A DNA stretch of 64,000 nt from Leishmania infantum JPCM5 (taxonomy: Eukaryota; Euglenozoa; Kinetoplastea; Trypanosomatida; Trypanosomatidae), in assembly GCF_000002875.2 (NCBI RefSeq), contig NC_009409.2, forward strand, positions 368,627 through 432,626, in the 5' to 3' direction. The position numbers were made by a program, and so were the translations under genes. The stretch's first letter is position 1, and the number at the start of each line of letters is the position of its first letter. The notes under the pieces were generated by a model that saw nothing but the letters and a program-made list of their open reading frames with translations, was not told the DNA's origin and did not search any database. Positions 18,849 through 28,546 of the stretch are shown in pieces.

Positions 18849-21362
18849 ATGTATGCGAACATTGGAGAAGAGAACCAGTTCACCGGCCTCGTGGCGCGGT
18901 CGAAGTCGTCTTTGCAGCGCGCAGAGGACTCGGCCGCCGCGACATCAGTGGCGCCGCCGCCGTCGAACACCGGCGATCGATGTCCTGCATCTCATGCGCA
19001 CGAGCCCACCGTTGCCGATGAGACAGTCGACACTACGTCGATTCTGCTGATGCATCTCGATCAGGTCCTCGCTGCTGCCACTGCAGCGAAGGCACACGCG
19101 CGCATCAACAAGCATCAATGCGCGTTGGCTGTACGCCGCCTGCGATTGATTGCCGTCACGCTACGCAAGATGCCGCGGCCGGCGCCGTCGCAGCCGCTGC
19201 TGACCGCGATGCAGTCCCTGTGCCTGCTGCTGCGTCAGTGCGCACACGACGGTGGCGTGGTGGCAAGCACGGCGGAGTCCGCCACGGCACTGCAGATCCT
19301 GTACGGTCCCGACGGCGATCCACTGGGACCGGCACAGTGCTGGCCGGTGCTGCTGTATCATCACTTCACAAGCCAACTGTTCTTCCAAGGTGCTTACCGA
19401 CGCCTCTGGGCGGCGTGGTCCATGTACTCGCACGTGGATCTGGAGCGTGAGGATGGCGTTGCCGAGTCGCTGGACTGCGCCGAGGATGGGCAGGTTATGA
19501 TGGAGCTGCTCCTCCCCATGAGTGTTTCTGGCAGAGAGGCAGATCAATCCGCCTTTGAAGAGGTCGGCAGCGTCAGCCATCATCTGCGCGACCTGCAAGC
19601 CTACCACCAGCGGCGTAAGATGAGTCCGTGGCGAATCCTCTATCAAGACCTGAAGCCGACGGATCAGCTCGTACTGGGGGCCAGCCGACCACGAAGCGCA
19701 TCGGCATCGGCTCCTCCGGCGGCGACGGTGGCAGTGAAGCACCACGCTGATGGTGAGAAGGACGTTCGCTTCCGTGTTTTACCGCACGTGTACCGGTACA
19801 GCGGCGTCCCTGTCGTCGTGAAGGCCCTCTGCGGCGCGGCGGGCACGAGCGACGCAGAAACGCAGGAGGTGGCCATGCAGCACGCGACAGAATTCGTACT
19901 GGACGTGGGGTGTCGCTCCACGTGGTGTCACCCACATATCGTCACATGCCTCGGTGGATACACGGAAAGGTTCGTCGACGACGCGGAGAGCTCGAACGCG
20001 TCAGCGGTGCGCGTCGAGGTAGACGAGAAGGCGGGAGAAGAGCGCCCGGCAAGCGCTGCCATGGCGAGCTTCCCCTGGCAGTGTCCCGTGTCGGCCGTCA
20101 CTGGGAAGCCGATCATGGCTCTGGGGTACGTCCTTGAGCTGCAGAGTGCGAGATTGCTTTCCACCGCCGCCGACTCTGCGCAGGCCTCCTACGTCACGCT
20201 TCACGATTTGCTGTTTGCTCCCCCTTCTTCTGCCGCTTTCTCCTCAGCATCCCTCCCTGTTCTTGGGCGGCACCACTTCACGCTTCACGAGGCCCTCGAC
20301 ATCTGCTCCCAGATCGCCGATGCGCTGCAGTACATCATGAGCGACAGCCATGAGGTGTCGGAGGCGGTGCAGACGGCGTGGTTGACCGTCGACCCTGCGA
20401 ACGTCTTTGTTGTGCGCATGGTCGGACTGAACGGGGATGAAGAGCCGGTGCACCAACAGGAAAGGCAGCAAAAGGGTGGTGTCAGCGGCGACCAGCATGC
20501 GCGAGACACGTCGTCGCCCTTGTCGGTGAATAGCGAAAGTGCCGCCTGGGCAGCCAGCGTCACCCCCTTCGCCGAGGGCGGCAGTCGTGAAGAAGCCCCT
20601 GTCGCGAGCCAACCTGACCTGCAAATCGGTTCCGTCAAGGCGTCGGAGGATGGCGGGGGCCGAGTCGACCGGAGCCTCCCCTACAAGGCGGATACGGTGC
20701 AGACACGGAGTGAGCGGGAGACGGAGGTGTACGTCTGCGGAGGAAGAAAGGGCGATCGCGGCGGCGCCGAAGATGCGCTGCGCCTTCGATCAAAGCACTT
20801 CGTTGTGCGCTACAGCCCGCCGTGCAGGTGGACGCCACACCAGGTCGCCGGAAGTCGTTGGCGCCCGCATGCGCGAGCCACGGCCCCCGCCAGCTACGTC
20901 GTTGTGCAGCTCTTCCTCGCTCTCCTCACGGGCCAGGTGCCCTACGCGTACATCAAGACAGACCGAGAGGTGGAGGAGCGGGTGTTCGCGGGTGCTACGC
21001 ATCAGCTCGGCAACACCTCGGGCACCGCGTCGTGTCTCTCAGGAGCAGAGCCGCTAGCGCCGGTGAAGCCAAGCAGCAGCAGCCAAGGGTACCGTATTCC
21101 ACCCTCGCTGCCGCCGATGGTGGCGAACTGGTGTCGGCGCGCGCTCTCCCTCGATCACAGCCAGCCGCCCATGGAACTGGAGGTGCTGCGCAACACTCTG
21201 ACGACGATTCAAGCCTCTCTGCCTGATAACGTCCGTCACGCACACCTGCACGCGGGGGAAGACGCGACTGAGGGGGACAGAGGAGCCGGTGGCGGTGGCG
21301 GTGGCAGTGGCCCCAATCAGGAGATGCAGTCCTGCATGAGTGGTGAGACGCTCGATGTTTAG
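18849..21362 (+). CDS. MLKL-like protein: N-terminal helical bundle plus TKL-type pseudokinase
   Basis: An 837-residue protein. Residues about 62-140 (LLMHLDQVLAAATAAKAHAR, then NKHQCALAVRRL, then LLTAMQSLCLLLRQC) have the spacing of the four-helix N-terminal domain of MLKL and related adaptor domains. Residues 174-200 (TSQLFFQGAYRRLWAAWSMY...) resemble MLKL's brace helix. A kinase fold follows: SPWRILYQDLKPTDQLVLG (259-277) as the TKL N-lobe entry, beta3 Lys325 in PVVVKALCG, alpha-C Glu348, HPHIVTCLGGYTE (361-373), LTVDPANVFVV (512-522) in place of the HRD catalytic loop, VRYSPP as the APE equivalent, and LALLTGQVPYAYI (about 692-704). HRD and DFG aspartates are missing and the glycine loop is broken by an Ala/Ser-rich insert, so catalysis is unlikely. 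The role is unknown; a signalling or membrane scaffold is inference. Confidence 0.65.
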   Translation: MYANIGEENQFTGLVARSKSSLQRAEDSAAATSVAPPPSNTGDRCPASHAHEPTVADETVDTTSILLMHLDQVLAAATAAKAHARINKHQCALAVRRLRLIAVTLRKMPRPAPSQPLLTAMQSLCLLLRQCAHDGGVVASTAESATALQILYGPDGDPLGPAQCWPVLLYHHFTSQLFFQGAYRRLWAAWSMYSHVDLEREDGVAESLDCAEDGQVMMELLLPMSVSGREADQSAFEEVGSVSHHLRDLQAYHQRRKMSPWRILYQDLKPTDQLVLGASRPRSASASAPPAATVAVKHHADGEKDVRFRVLPHVYRYSGVPVVVKALCGAAGTSDAETQEVAMQHATEFVLDVGCRSTWCHPHIVTCLGGYTERFVDDAESSNASAVRVEVDEKAGEERPASAAMASFPWQCPVSAVTGKPIMALGYVLELQSARLLSTAADSAQASYVTLHDLLFAPPSSAAFSSASLPVLGRHHFTLHEALDICSQIADALQYIMSDSHEVSEAVQTAWLTVDPANVFVVRMVGLNGDEEPVHQQERQQKGGVSGDQHARDTSSPLSVNSESAAWAASVTPFAEGGSREEAPVASQPDLQIGSVKASEDGGGRVDRSLPYKADTVQTRSERETEVYVCGGRKGDRGGAEDALRLRSKHFVVRYSPPCRWTPHQVAGSRWRPHARATAPASYVVVQLFLALLTGQVPYAYIKTDREVEERVFAGATHQLGNTSGTASCLSGAEPLAPVKPSSSSQGYRIPPSLPPMVANWCRRALSLDHSQPPMELEVLRNTLTTIQASLPDNVRHAHLHAGEDATEGDRGAGGGGGGSGPNQEMQSCMSGETLDV

Positions 21363-22638
21363 GAGAGGATTGGCCAGGAGGAAGTCTGCTGAGCGAGCAT
21401 ATAAACTGTGAGCTCGCAAGATCCCTTTCTGCTCACTCCATCTTTCATCGGTGTCCAAAGGTCTCCTGCCCTCCCTCCCTCCCCACCTTACGCCTCACCG
21501 CCTTCTCTGTGCTCCGCGGCTGTGATGGCGGTTAGGGCTGCTGCAGCTGCTACGCTGTGCTTCTGTGTCTTCCTCTCCCTCTTGTTCGCCGCGTTGCTTG
21601 TGCTTTATCTATTTTTTTTTAGTATTATTAGTGTCGCTTCTCGTCTCTTCCACCACCGCCACCCACCCGTCCACCCTCCCAGTCGCCTTAAACAGCTATC
21701 ATCATGACGACCAATCCGTCGCCCTCAAAACGAAATAGCCATCGACTTGTGCCGCTCTCGTTGCCCTCCCCCTTACCCTCCCTACTGTTCTTTTTTCATC
21801 GACGTGAAGTTGGATATGCACGCTGCTGCTGCTGCTACCCTCACCACACCACCGCACGCCCTCCTCGTTTTTGCTTGTCCCTCGCCCACTCGCTCTGTGT
21901 CTGTGTCTGTGTCTGTGTGTGCGTGTGTGTGTGTGTGTCTTCTTACTCTTCGCCCTCTGCATCGGTGCTCTCACCCACCCACCCCCGCACGACCGCGCTC
22001 TCTGTCGGTCACGCCCCACCTTTCTGCTCTTTGTTGGTGTCTCAGTGCTTCCTTTTGCCTGTTCATGCTCACCCCCATCACGAGATTTACACACACGCAT
22101 ACACGCACACATGCACCTGCAATTCGCGGAGGGCGCACAACTGTAGGGGAACGGAGACCATGCACTTTCTCGAAGAATGCATGGAGAGCGGGTCGGGGTT
22201 GGGGTCTCACGCCTCGAGGCACACGCTCTCCTTCCCCCCTCCACGTCCCCCCCTCTCATCCCGAATGCGCCCCTCTCTGTCTCTCTCTCGCTGACGCGTG
22301 TACAACGTGATGCACTCGCCCAAAACAGAGCAAGCGCACCACTATAGAGCAGGTCACTTACGCGTTCGAAACAGCACGCACATACATACATACAGGCCGC
22401 ACATACGGGTGCTAACTCTTCCAACTGGTGCATGTGTATCGCTGCTGGTGCATCCTTGGGCATCCTCCTCCCCGCTACATTGCGCTTTCTTGTTGTTGTA
22501 GACTCCACCTTTTGCGTAGAATCACGCGTAGAACTGCCCACCTCCCTTCCACTTTCCCTGCATCGCCCTCTGCGCATACACGCGCACACTCGTACGTGTC
22601 GCGAGAGGGTGTGAAGAAATCCACACAGGAAAGAGGTT
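21363..22638. other. Spacer between pseudokinase and coiled-coil genes
   Basis: CT-rich tracts (21440-21490, 21770-21800, 22220-22290), a GT-rich run (21900-21940), and CA-rich sequence near 22100 and 22380. A lone GGTTAGGG at about 21529 is not repeated. No gene is recognised. Confidence 0.65.
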
Positions 22639-25542
22639 ATGCCGCATGTGTTGTCGGCGAGTCGCACCGGCAGAGGCCCATCGTCCGCCAGCTCCTCCTC
22701 CACAGACCCTCCGGAGGGCACCTCCACGGAGCTGTACCTCCCGGTGGGGCGGCAATCAGCTGCCGCCGACGCTGCGACTGCGATGCCACGCGCGGCGGAG
22801 AGTCACGAGCTGCACCACGGCCGAGCACACTCCTACGCCTCGGAGCCAGATGAGCACGAGGGCGCGGACGCTCTCATGCCCGCGCCGACACACGTGCAAA
22901 ACCAAGCGGCATCCCCTCCTTCTCTGAGGCTTCGTGAGCAGCAGCATGCGGTACTCTTCCCTTCCCGTCCGTCGAGCCCTGGGAACAGCGCCGGCACCGG
23001 GGCTGGGCAGACCACACCTCCCGCAGTGCCGTTTTCCTCATACCACGAAGCGTCACCCCCAACTTTGGTGCCTACCTCCAATCAGAGCCTGGAAGCAGCA
23101 AGCTCGTCAGCCTTTTCTCACGCTGTGCGGACCCACGCCGCCCCCTCTTCTCATTCACACGCACCGCGCACGGGTATCGTCGACAGCAGCGGCTACCACT
23201 ACTCGACTCGAACAAAGGTGCCACAGCTGTTGCCACCATCGCCACCTGCACCACCTCAGCAACCCCTGCAGCGGCGCTCGCCTTACGTGAACCACCAACG
23301 CACTTCCAACGTCACGGAGGCGGCGCCCACCACCACGACAGCGATGCCGCTGCTGCCAGCGCCGCTGGACACTGCCTCTGCCTCTTCATCTACGTCCCAG
23401 CAGGCTGCAACCCGCGCAACAGCAGCCGGTCCGGCTGCTGATGTACCCACAGCCTCGCACACCTCCAGCACTGCCCACTGGCAGCTGACCTCTCCAGAAA
23501 GTCACAGGCATCGCAGCGATGTTCACTTGGCTCAGCGCGGTGCCGTCTTCGAGTACGCCTCCGAGGCGGTCACTACCCTCGAGCAGCAGTACGGCGATGC
23601 CCTACAGCGCCTCAACACAATGCACCGCCTCTACGATCGGCTGGACGCACACAACCGCACCCTCGCGTCCGAGTTGAAGCGGGTGCGGCAGGTGAGTGAC
23701 ACCCTGCACAACGGTGTTGCGTTTCACCTGTACAACAGCGTGCGGCAAGTGAAGCACGAAATGAAGCTGCTGAAGCAGTACGTTGAGCTTCTGAGCTCCA
23801 GCTTTAGCAATCAGCTGCATGTGCTGCAGCAAGCTGTCGTTGAAGAGCTGCCGCACTTGCTTGGGCGGCACGACCCGTACACGTCGCTGCTGCCGCACGG
23901 CGCGGAGGGGCGGCTCCAACCGATTGAAACGCGAGTATCGATCGGCGCACCCAGCGGTAGGGCATGCTCGCTGGAACGTGTCCCCAAAGCGCCCTCCCCA
24001 GTGCTCGGCCGACACGTCACCGGGGCTGGTGGCGACGTGGGCGCGGGCACGCAGTTCTACAGTCAAGATTACTGGTGGAACGTCATGTCACCGCATCCGA
24101 TACGGTCGCCGTCCAGTGCACACACTCAGACAGCACCGGCAGAGATGGAGGCTGGCGGCTGGGCTGGCGTCGTAAATGGCCGCGATAGAGGTACCACCGA
24201 GAGTGAGCGCGATCTTTCGCCACCAGGCCAGCTGCCTCTCAGCATTGAAGACGGCATAGAGAACAATCGCTTGATCCAACCGTCAGGAGAGGCACTGGTG
24301 TCGCGCCGCGCCTACCGGGAGGTGCAGGAGGCCCTTGCAGATGCCCAGCGGCGCGTCGTCGAGCTGGAGCAGACGTCCTCGAATCAGCAAACGGACTACG
24401 AGAACCGCGTTGCGCAGCTGAAGGCTGCCCATCGAGCCAAGGTTGCGACGCTGAAGGAGGAACTCGCGCTGCAGCGTCGGCGAGCAGAACTGGCGCAGGA
24501 TGGTGAACCGCAGCAAACCGCACTCTCGACGGGGCTGCCGGGCCAAGCAGCCGGTCTCATGTCGCCTTTGGATGTCAATCAGCTGGTGCAGCTGCTTCTT
24601 GAGCATCAGTATCAGCAGCCCACAGCGAAGCAGCGCCCCGGTGCCCCTTCGAAGACGTCTAGTCCTGCCTCGACGGTGCAGCCAACACGGCAAGCGCGCC
24701 ACAAAGCCGTCCGATCGCCTCTGCGAAAGTGGGAGGATGGTGATGAGATTACAGGGCAGAAGGACAGCCAGCACGACAGCGAAGACACGTCCGCCACCAC
24801 CGACTCCGACCGCGACTGTCGCCGCCGCGCTGCGCACCCGTGTGCCACTGAGTCTGCCTCCGCCTCGAACACAGACGACGGCAACGGTGATGTACGCCCC
24901 TCCTTTGATCGCAGAAAGCGGCGTGTGCTGCAGGCGATTGCGAGCAAAGGCAGTGGCCGCCACCGCACAGGCGCTGATGGTGATCTTCACATTCCAGACC
25001 GCTACTCGCCGACCGCAGCAGCCCGTCGCGTCGAGCGCGCTCGTGAGGTGCTTGGCTGCGATGCGCGTGACGGCGAGAGGCAGCAGCAGAGCCAGCGAGC
25101 TCATAGTAGCAGCAGCAGCGGAAACCGCCGCCAAAGAGAGAAGGTGGCGGCAACAGAGGCAGCCGGCGCCACCGCCACCGTGCGGCGCTCGCTCGGGTAT
25201 GAGCGGTGGATGGATCACTCGCGTGCTGCTTCGAGAAATGCGGAAGGGTGCGCCTCCCATACTGGCCGCTCCGCAGCGCGTATGCGACCTCGCACGGTCA
25301 GCGGCGCGGACGCTCCCAGTGTGCCGACGCGCAGCTCCAGCCGCCGTTGGCAAAGCGCCGGTGGTGCTGCCCGAGACGCGCGACATGACGCGGGAGCCGT
25401 CGGCGTGCAAGGCGGCTCACGGTGCGCGGCGCCGGCGCCTAAGCGCGTGCGGCCCGTGCAAAGCCAGCCCGACGCCAAGGTCGATCGGGTGGCGCAGGGT
25501 ATTTGGGCGCAGGAGCTGCTCAAGGAGCGCAGCTGCCTATAG
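22639..25542 (+). CDS. Hypothetical Ser/Pro-rich coiled-coil protein
   Basis: A 967-residue protein with no recognised domain. The first 300 residues are Ser/Pro/Ala/His-rich and probably disordered. Residues about 306-407 form a long helix (TTLEQQYGDALQRLNTMHRL, then LYNSVRQVKHEMKLLKQYVE) and residues about 557-620 a second (REVQEALADAQRRVVELEQ, then RAKVATLKEELALQRRRAEL), both with heptad-like spacing. The remaining C-terminal third is Arg/Ser/Glu-rich and ends in a short helix VAQGIWAQELLKERSCL. There is no signal peptide or membrane segment. The layout suits a cytoskeletal or basal-body/flagellar scaffold, but that is inference from composition. The start is the first Met after a leader with CT-rich tracts; a long opposite-strand frame here is a GC-driven shadow. 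Confidence 0.8.
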   Translation: MPHVLSASRTGRGPSSASSSSTDPPEGTSTELYLPVGRQSAAADAATAMPRAAESHELHHGRAHSYASEPDEHEGADALMPAPTHVQNQAASPPSLRLREQQHAVLFPSRPSSPGNSAGTGAGQTTPPAVPFSSYHEASPPTLVPTSNQSLEAASSSAFSHAVRTHAAPSSHSHAPRTGIVDSSGYHYSTRTKVPQLLPPSPPAPPQQPLQRRSPYVNHQRTSNVTEAAPTTTTAMPLLPAPLDTASASSSTSQQAATRATAAGPAADVPTASHTSSTAHWQLTSPESHRHRSDVHLAQRGAVFEYASEAVTTLEQQYGDALQRLNTMHRLYDRLDAHNRTLASELKRVRQVSDTLHNGVAFHLYNSVRQVKHEMKLLKQYVELLSSSFSNQLHVLQQAVVEELPHLLGRHDPYTSLLPHGAEGRLQPIETRVSIGAPSGRACSLERVPKAPSPVLGRHVTGAGGDVGAGTQFYSQDYWWNVMSPHPIRSPSSAHTQTAPAEMEAGGWAGVVNGRDRGTTESERDLSPPGQLPLSIEDGIENNRLIQPSGEALVSRRAYREVQEALADAQRRVVELEQTSSNQQTDYENRVAQLKAAHRAKVATLKEELALQRRRAELAQDGEPQQTALSTGLPGQAAGLMSPLDVNQLVQLLLEHQYQQPTAKQRPGAPSKTSSPASTVQPTRQARHKAVRSPLRKWEDGDEITGQKDSQHDSEDTSATTDSDRDCRRRAAHPCATESASASNTDDGNGDVRPSFDRRKRRVLQAIASKGSGRHRTGADGDLHIPDRYSPTAAARRVERAREVLGCDARDGERQQQSQRAHSSSSSGNRRQREKVAATEAAGATATVRRSLGYERWMDHSRAASRNAEGCASHTGRSAARMRPRTVSGADAPSVPTRSSSRRWQSAGGAARDARHDAGAVGVQGGSRCAAPAPKRVRPVQSQPDAKVDRVAQGIWAQELLKERSCL

Positions 25543-26522
25543 CCAACTACAAGGACAGAGATTGGAAACGGTGGATGCCATACCAGGCTGTGATGCGATG
25601 CACGGCAACAGTCCAAGGGTACACATCGCCCCATCCCCACCACCACCACCACCCGCTTCCTCGGCCATTGGTGTATCGTTCATCTGTTGCCCTCCCTCCA
25701 TCCCCTCTGCGCACGTGTGTGGGGGAGAGAGGAATAGAGGAGCAACAGATGCACGCTGATGCGGGTATCACTTGTTTTCCGTTGTCCGCTGTGTTTGTTT
25801 GCCTGGTGTTGTTGTCTGCTGAGCGGTTTCCTCGTGCACCACAACTGTCATGATATCACTGTGTACGCGGAAAAAGAGAAACGGCTAAGGGGGGAGAAGG
25901 AGCTCAACAGCGAGACAGCGCGTCCACCTCGCATGCCGCCCTTCTCTCTCCGTCAGTCCATTCGCCTACAGAACGCGACACTCGCAACTGCGGCGACTCA
26001 CGAGGGGAGAGACGCACGTGAGACAAAACGAAAAGCGGGGCGAACTGCTCACACCTCTCGTCCTCTGACCTCCTCATTCGGCGCACGCGGCTGCAGATCA
26101 ACGCACGTGAGCACAAATGTACGCATCCGCTGGTGCGGGTGCGAGGTGGCTGCTGCGATGTGCGGTGGAAGGAGGAACGCTCCGCGGAAGCACGTGCATC
26201 GGGGTCAGCATTGCTTCGGGCGGAGGATGAGGAGGACCACGCTCCCTCCCTCCCTCCTCATTCAACCCCAAACCGCACACTACTCTGCTGGATAGACATG
26301 TCTTACTCTTTCACCTTTGTTCATCTGCATGCTGCACCTACTCCCACCCCGCCTTGCCTACTCGCGCACAGGAGCACAGGCTGCGATCCGAAGGAAAGCG
26401 CCGGCTTACAATACCGATCGACCTCCGACCACCGCTGTTCGGTGTGCCTACAGAGCCAGTGGGAGAGGGCGGCCACGTGGTGGGTACACACACACACACT
26501 TCCACACACACACGCAGTCATA
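25543..26522. other. Spacer before frataxin
   Basis: About 1 kb of UTR-like DNA with a CCA/CAC-rich patch near 25640-25665, CT-rich sequence near 26240-26335 and CA repeats near 26490-26515 just before the frataxin ATG. No gene is recognised. Confidence 0.65.
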
Positions 26523-27092
26523 ATGAACTGCGCAAGACTGCATCAGCGCATTCCGCTGCGCGCAATGGCGTTGACGACCACCAGCTACCCCGCACTCGCC
26601 CCTTCGCACTCGTTCGCGAACGCTAGCACGAGTGTCATGACAGCAAGCGCGATGGCCGTTGCGCATCGCGCAGCAGCCACCACCGGGGCCAGCGACGCGA
26701 CCACTACCGCGCAGGTTGTCCACTACTCCAAGCTTGGCATGGATGGCTTCACGGACATCAAGTTCAATACGGCCGCCGACGAGCTGCTTGAGCTCGTTGA
26801 GACGAAGGTGGATGCTCTCGACAGCGCGGCGGTGGAGGATGTCAGCTGTAATGGCGGCGTTCTGACCCTCGAAACGACGGAGAGGGGCACTTTCATCCTC
26901 AACAAGCAAGCTCCGAATGTGCAGCTGTGGCTCTCCTCTCCTATCTCCGGCCCTCACCACTACGACATGATCACCGTGACGCAGGACGGCCACGAAAAGG
27001 TGTCGTGGAAGTCGGACCATGACGGGCATGACTTGGTGAAGAAGCTGGAGAAGGAGTTGACGGAGGTGCTCGGCACTGCCTTCAAACTGTGA
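26523..27092 (+). CDS. Frataxin, mitochondrial
   Basis: A 189-residue protein. The start at 26523 gives an N-terminal region (MNCARLHQRIPLRAMALTTT) rich in Arg, Ser, Thr and Ala without acids, as expected of a mitochondrial presequence. The conserved domain starts near residue 80 with helix 1 (FNTAADELLELVETKVDALD), whose acidic side matches the iron-binding ridge. The beta-sheet core carries the family signature GTFILNKQAPNVQLWLSSPI with SGPHHYD, and the last helix is DLVKKLEKELTEVLGTAFKL. Frataxin regulates the cysteine desulfurase complex in mitochondrial Fe-S cluster assembly and binds iron. The longer frame from 26133 only translates the leader. Identification is secure from the near-invariant NKQxPNxQxWLSSPxSGP stretch. 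Confidence 0.96.
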   Translation: MNCARLHQRIPLRAMALTTTSYPALAPSHSFANASTSVMTASAMAVAHRAAATTGASDATTTAQVVHYSKLGMDGFTDIKFNTAADELLELVETKVDALDSAAVEDVSCNGGVLTLETTERGTFILNKQAPNVQLWLSSPISGPHHYDMITVTQDGHEKVSWKSDHDGHDLVKKLEKELTEVLGTAFKL

Positions 27093-28546
27093 GGGAGGGC
27101 GAAAGAAGGGACTGAAAGAAGCACCGCAGATTAGCCGCAGAGACTAGGCAGGGCGTGCAAGTCGGGCGAGCACACGTCCCTCTTTCCTTCCTTACCATAC
27201 GCTCTGCAGCGCACATCAGCCTTGCACACTCCTCCTACTCAGCCCCCTCCATCCCTCACAGCCACCCTCCCTTTCTCTCTCCGCATCAATCTGATCATTT
27301 TTAGCAGCTCCGCAGCTCTTCTTCTCTGTGCATGGTGTTTCGCTTCCAGGTTGCCTTGGTTGGCTTATCACGTTTTACTTGGTTGACAAGGTCTCCGGCC
27401 TGCTCCTCCGTAAGCCACATCGCTGCCGCCACCGCGGCCGTCTCGCACCCCGGCCCTTCCTTCTTGTACACATCACGTACGTTGGTGTTTTGGCCGCAGT
27501 CACCGTCGTTGGTATGTGCCGTCGCTTCCTCTCTCCGCTGACCCCTCCTCAAGCGGATGGTGCCAAAGCCGCGTGTTAGCTGGCGTCCTGCCTGCTGCCG
27601 GTCACGATAAGCGTGTGTGCGTACGCGCAGGCTAGACGAGGGAAACGAAGAGATATAAAAGATGGGGATAGAGGCGATGTGACGCGCTCCCCTCTCAGGC
27701 CAGCACTCAACTCCTTCCCACTCACCACCCAAGCTGTCGGCCATCTCTTTGCCTGCCTATCTCACTACAGGTTCAGACGGCGGTGGTGTCACTGCCGTTT
27801 TTTTTTCTTGTGCGACGATGATGGTGTCTTGCGTGGTCTCAGGGCGCGGCTGTCGCTCCCTCTCTGTGCCTGTGTGTGTATGTGTGTGTGTGTGTGTGTT
27901 GGTCACGCATATGTGTGGGATTGCGTGAGTGAGTGGAAGAGCGGGTGCCTGTGATTTGGTGGTGGGCGGTGCTCACTGTTGCCTTCTCCTTGTCGCCCCT
28001 TTCTTCCCTCTCCTTCTCTGTCTCCAAGGAAGCAAACAAGCTGAAGGCTGGATGTGTTGGAACCACCACTCCTAAGCGGGTGCCTCGTCCCAGCCACTTT
28101 GGTCCGTATATCTGTATTTTGCTACCTTGTTGTAGTCCTCGGCCCGCCTTCACGACTGCGCACCTCGCTCCTGCCTTTGCCGCTCTACCCTTTCCCTGCG
28201 AAGGAGCTGTCCTCGTACGCCAACTTGGCGACTGTCCCCACACACCACCCCACCCCTCCTCGATCCCTCTCGCTCGCTCTAAATCACGCACCGGCGCACA
28301 CGTCTGCGTCTATGTCGTGGTGTATTGAAGGTGTACACCGTCAGCCCAACCCCCTCCCCTTACCGAACTCTTCACATCGGGTAGCACTGAATCACATATA
28401 GGCACACACTGTCCAGATACCGTATCCAGCTCATCATTGCAGCCACAGCCGCTCCTCCGCCCTCCCTCCCTGGGCATTCTCGTCCCCTTCCCTCCCTCCC
28501 TCTCTCTCTGCTCCAAACTCACGTACGTCACCGGATCGGAGGAGCG
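27093..28546. other. Spacer between frataxin and FAZ-like genes
   Basis: CT-rich tracts (27180-27300, 28000-28020, 28440-28510, the last a good acceptor tract for the next gene) and a GT run near 27876-27899. No gene is recognised. Confidence 0.65.

Noticed and set aside
21526..21535. Telomere-like GGTTAGGG
   Set aside because: A single occurrence in unique sequence, expected by chance.
26133..26522. Upstream extension of the frataxin frame
   Set aside because: It translates the leader with CA repeats; starting at 26523 gives a normal frataxin with a presequence.
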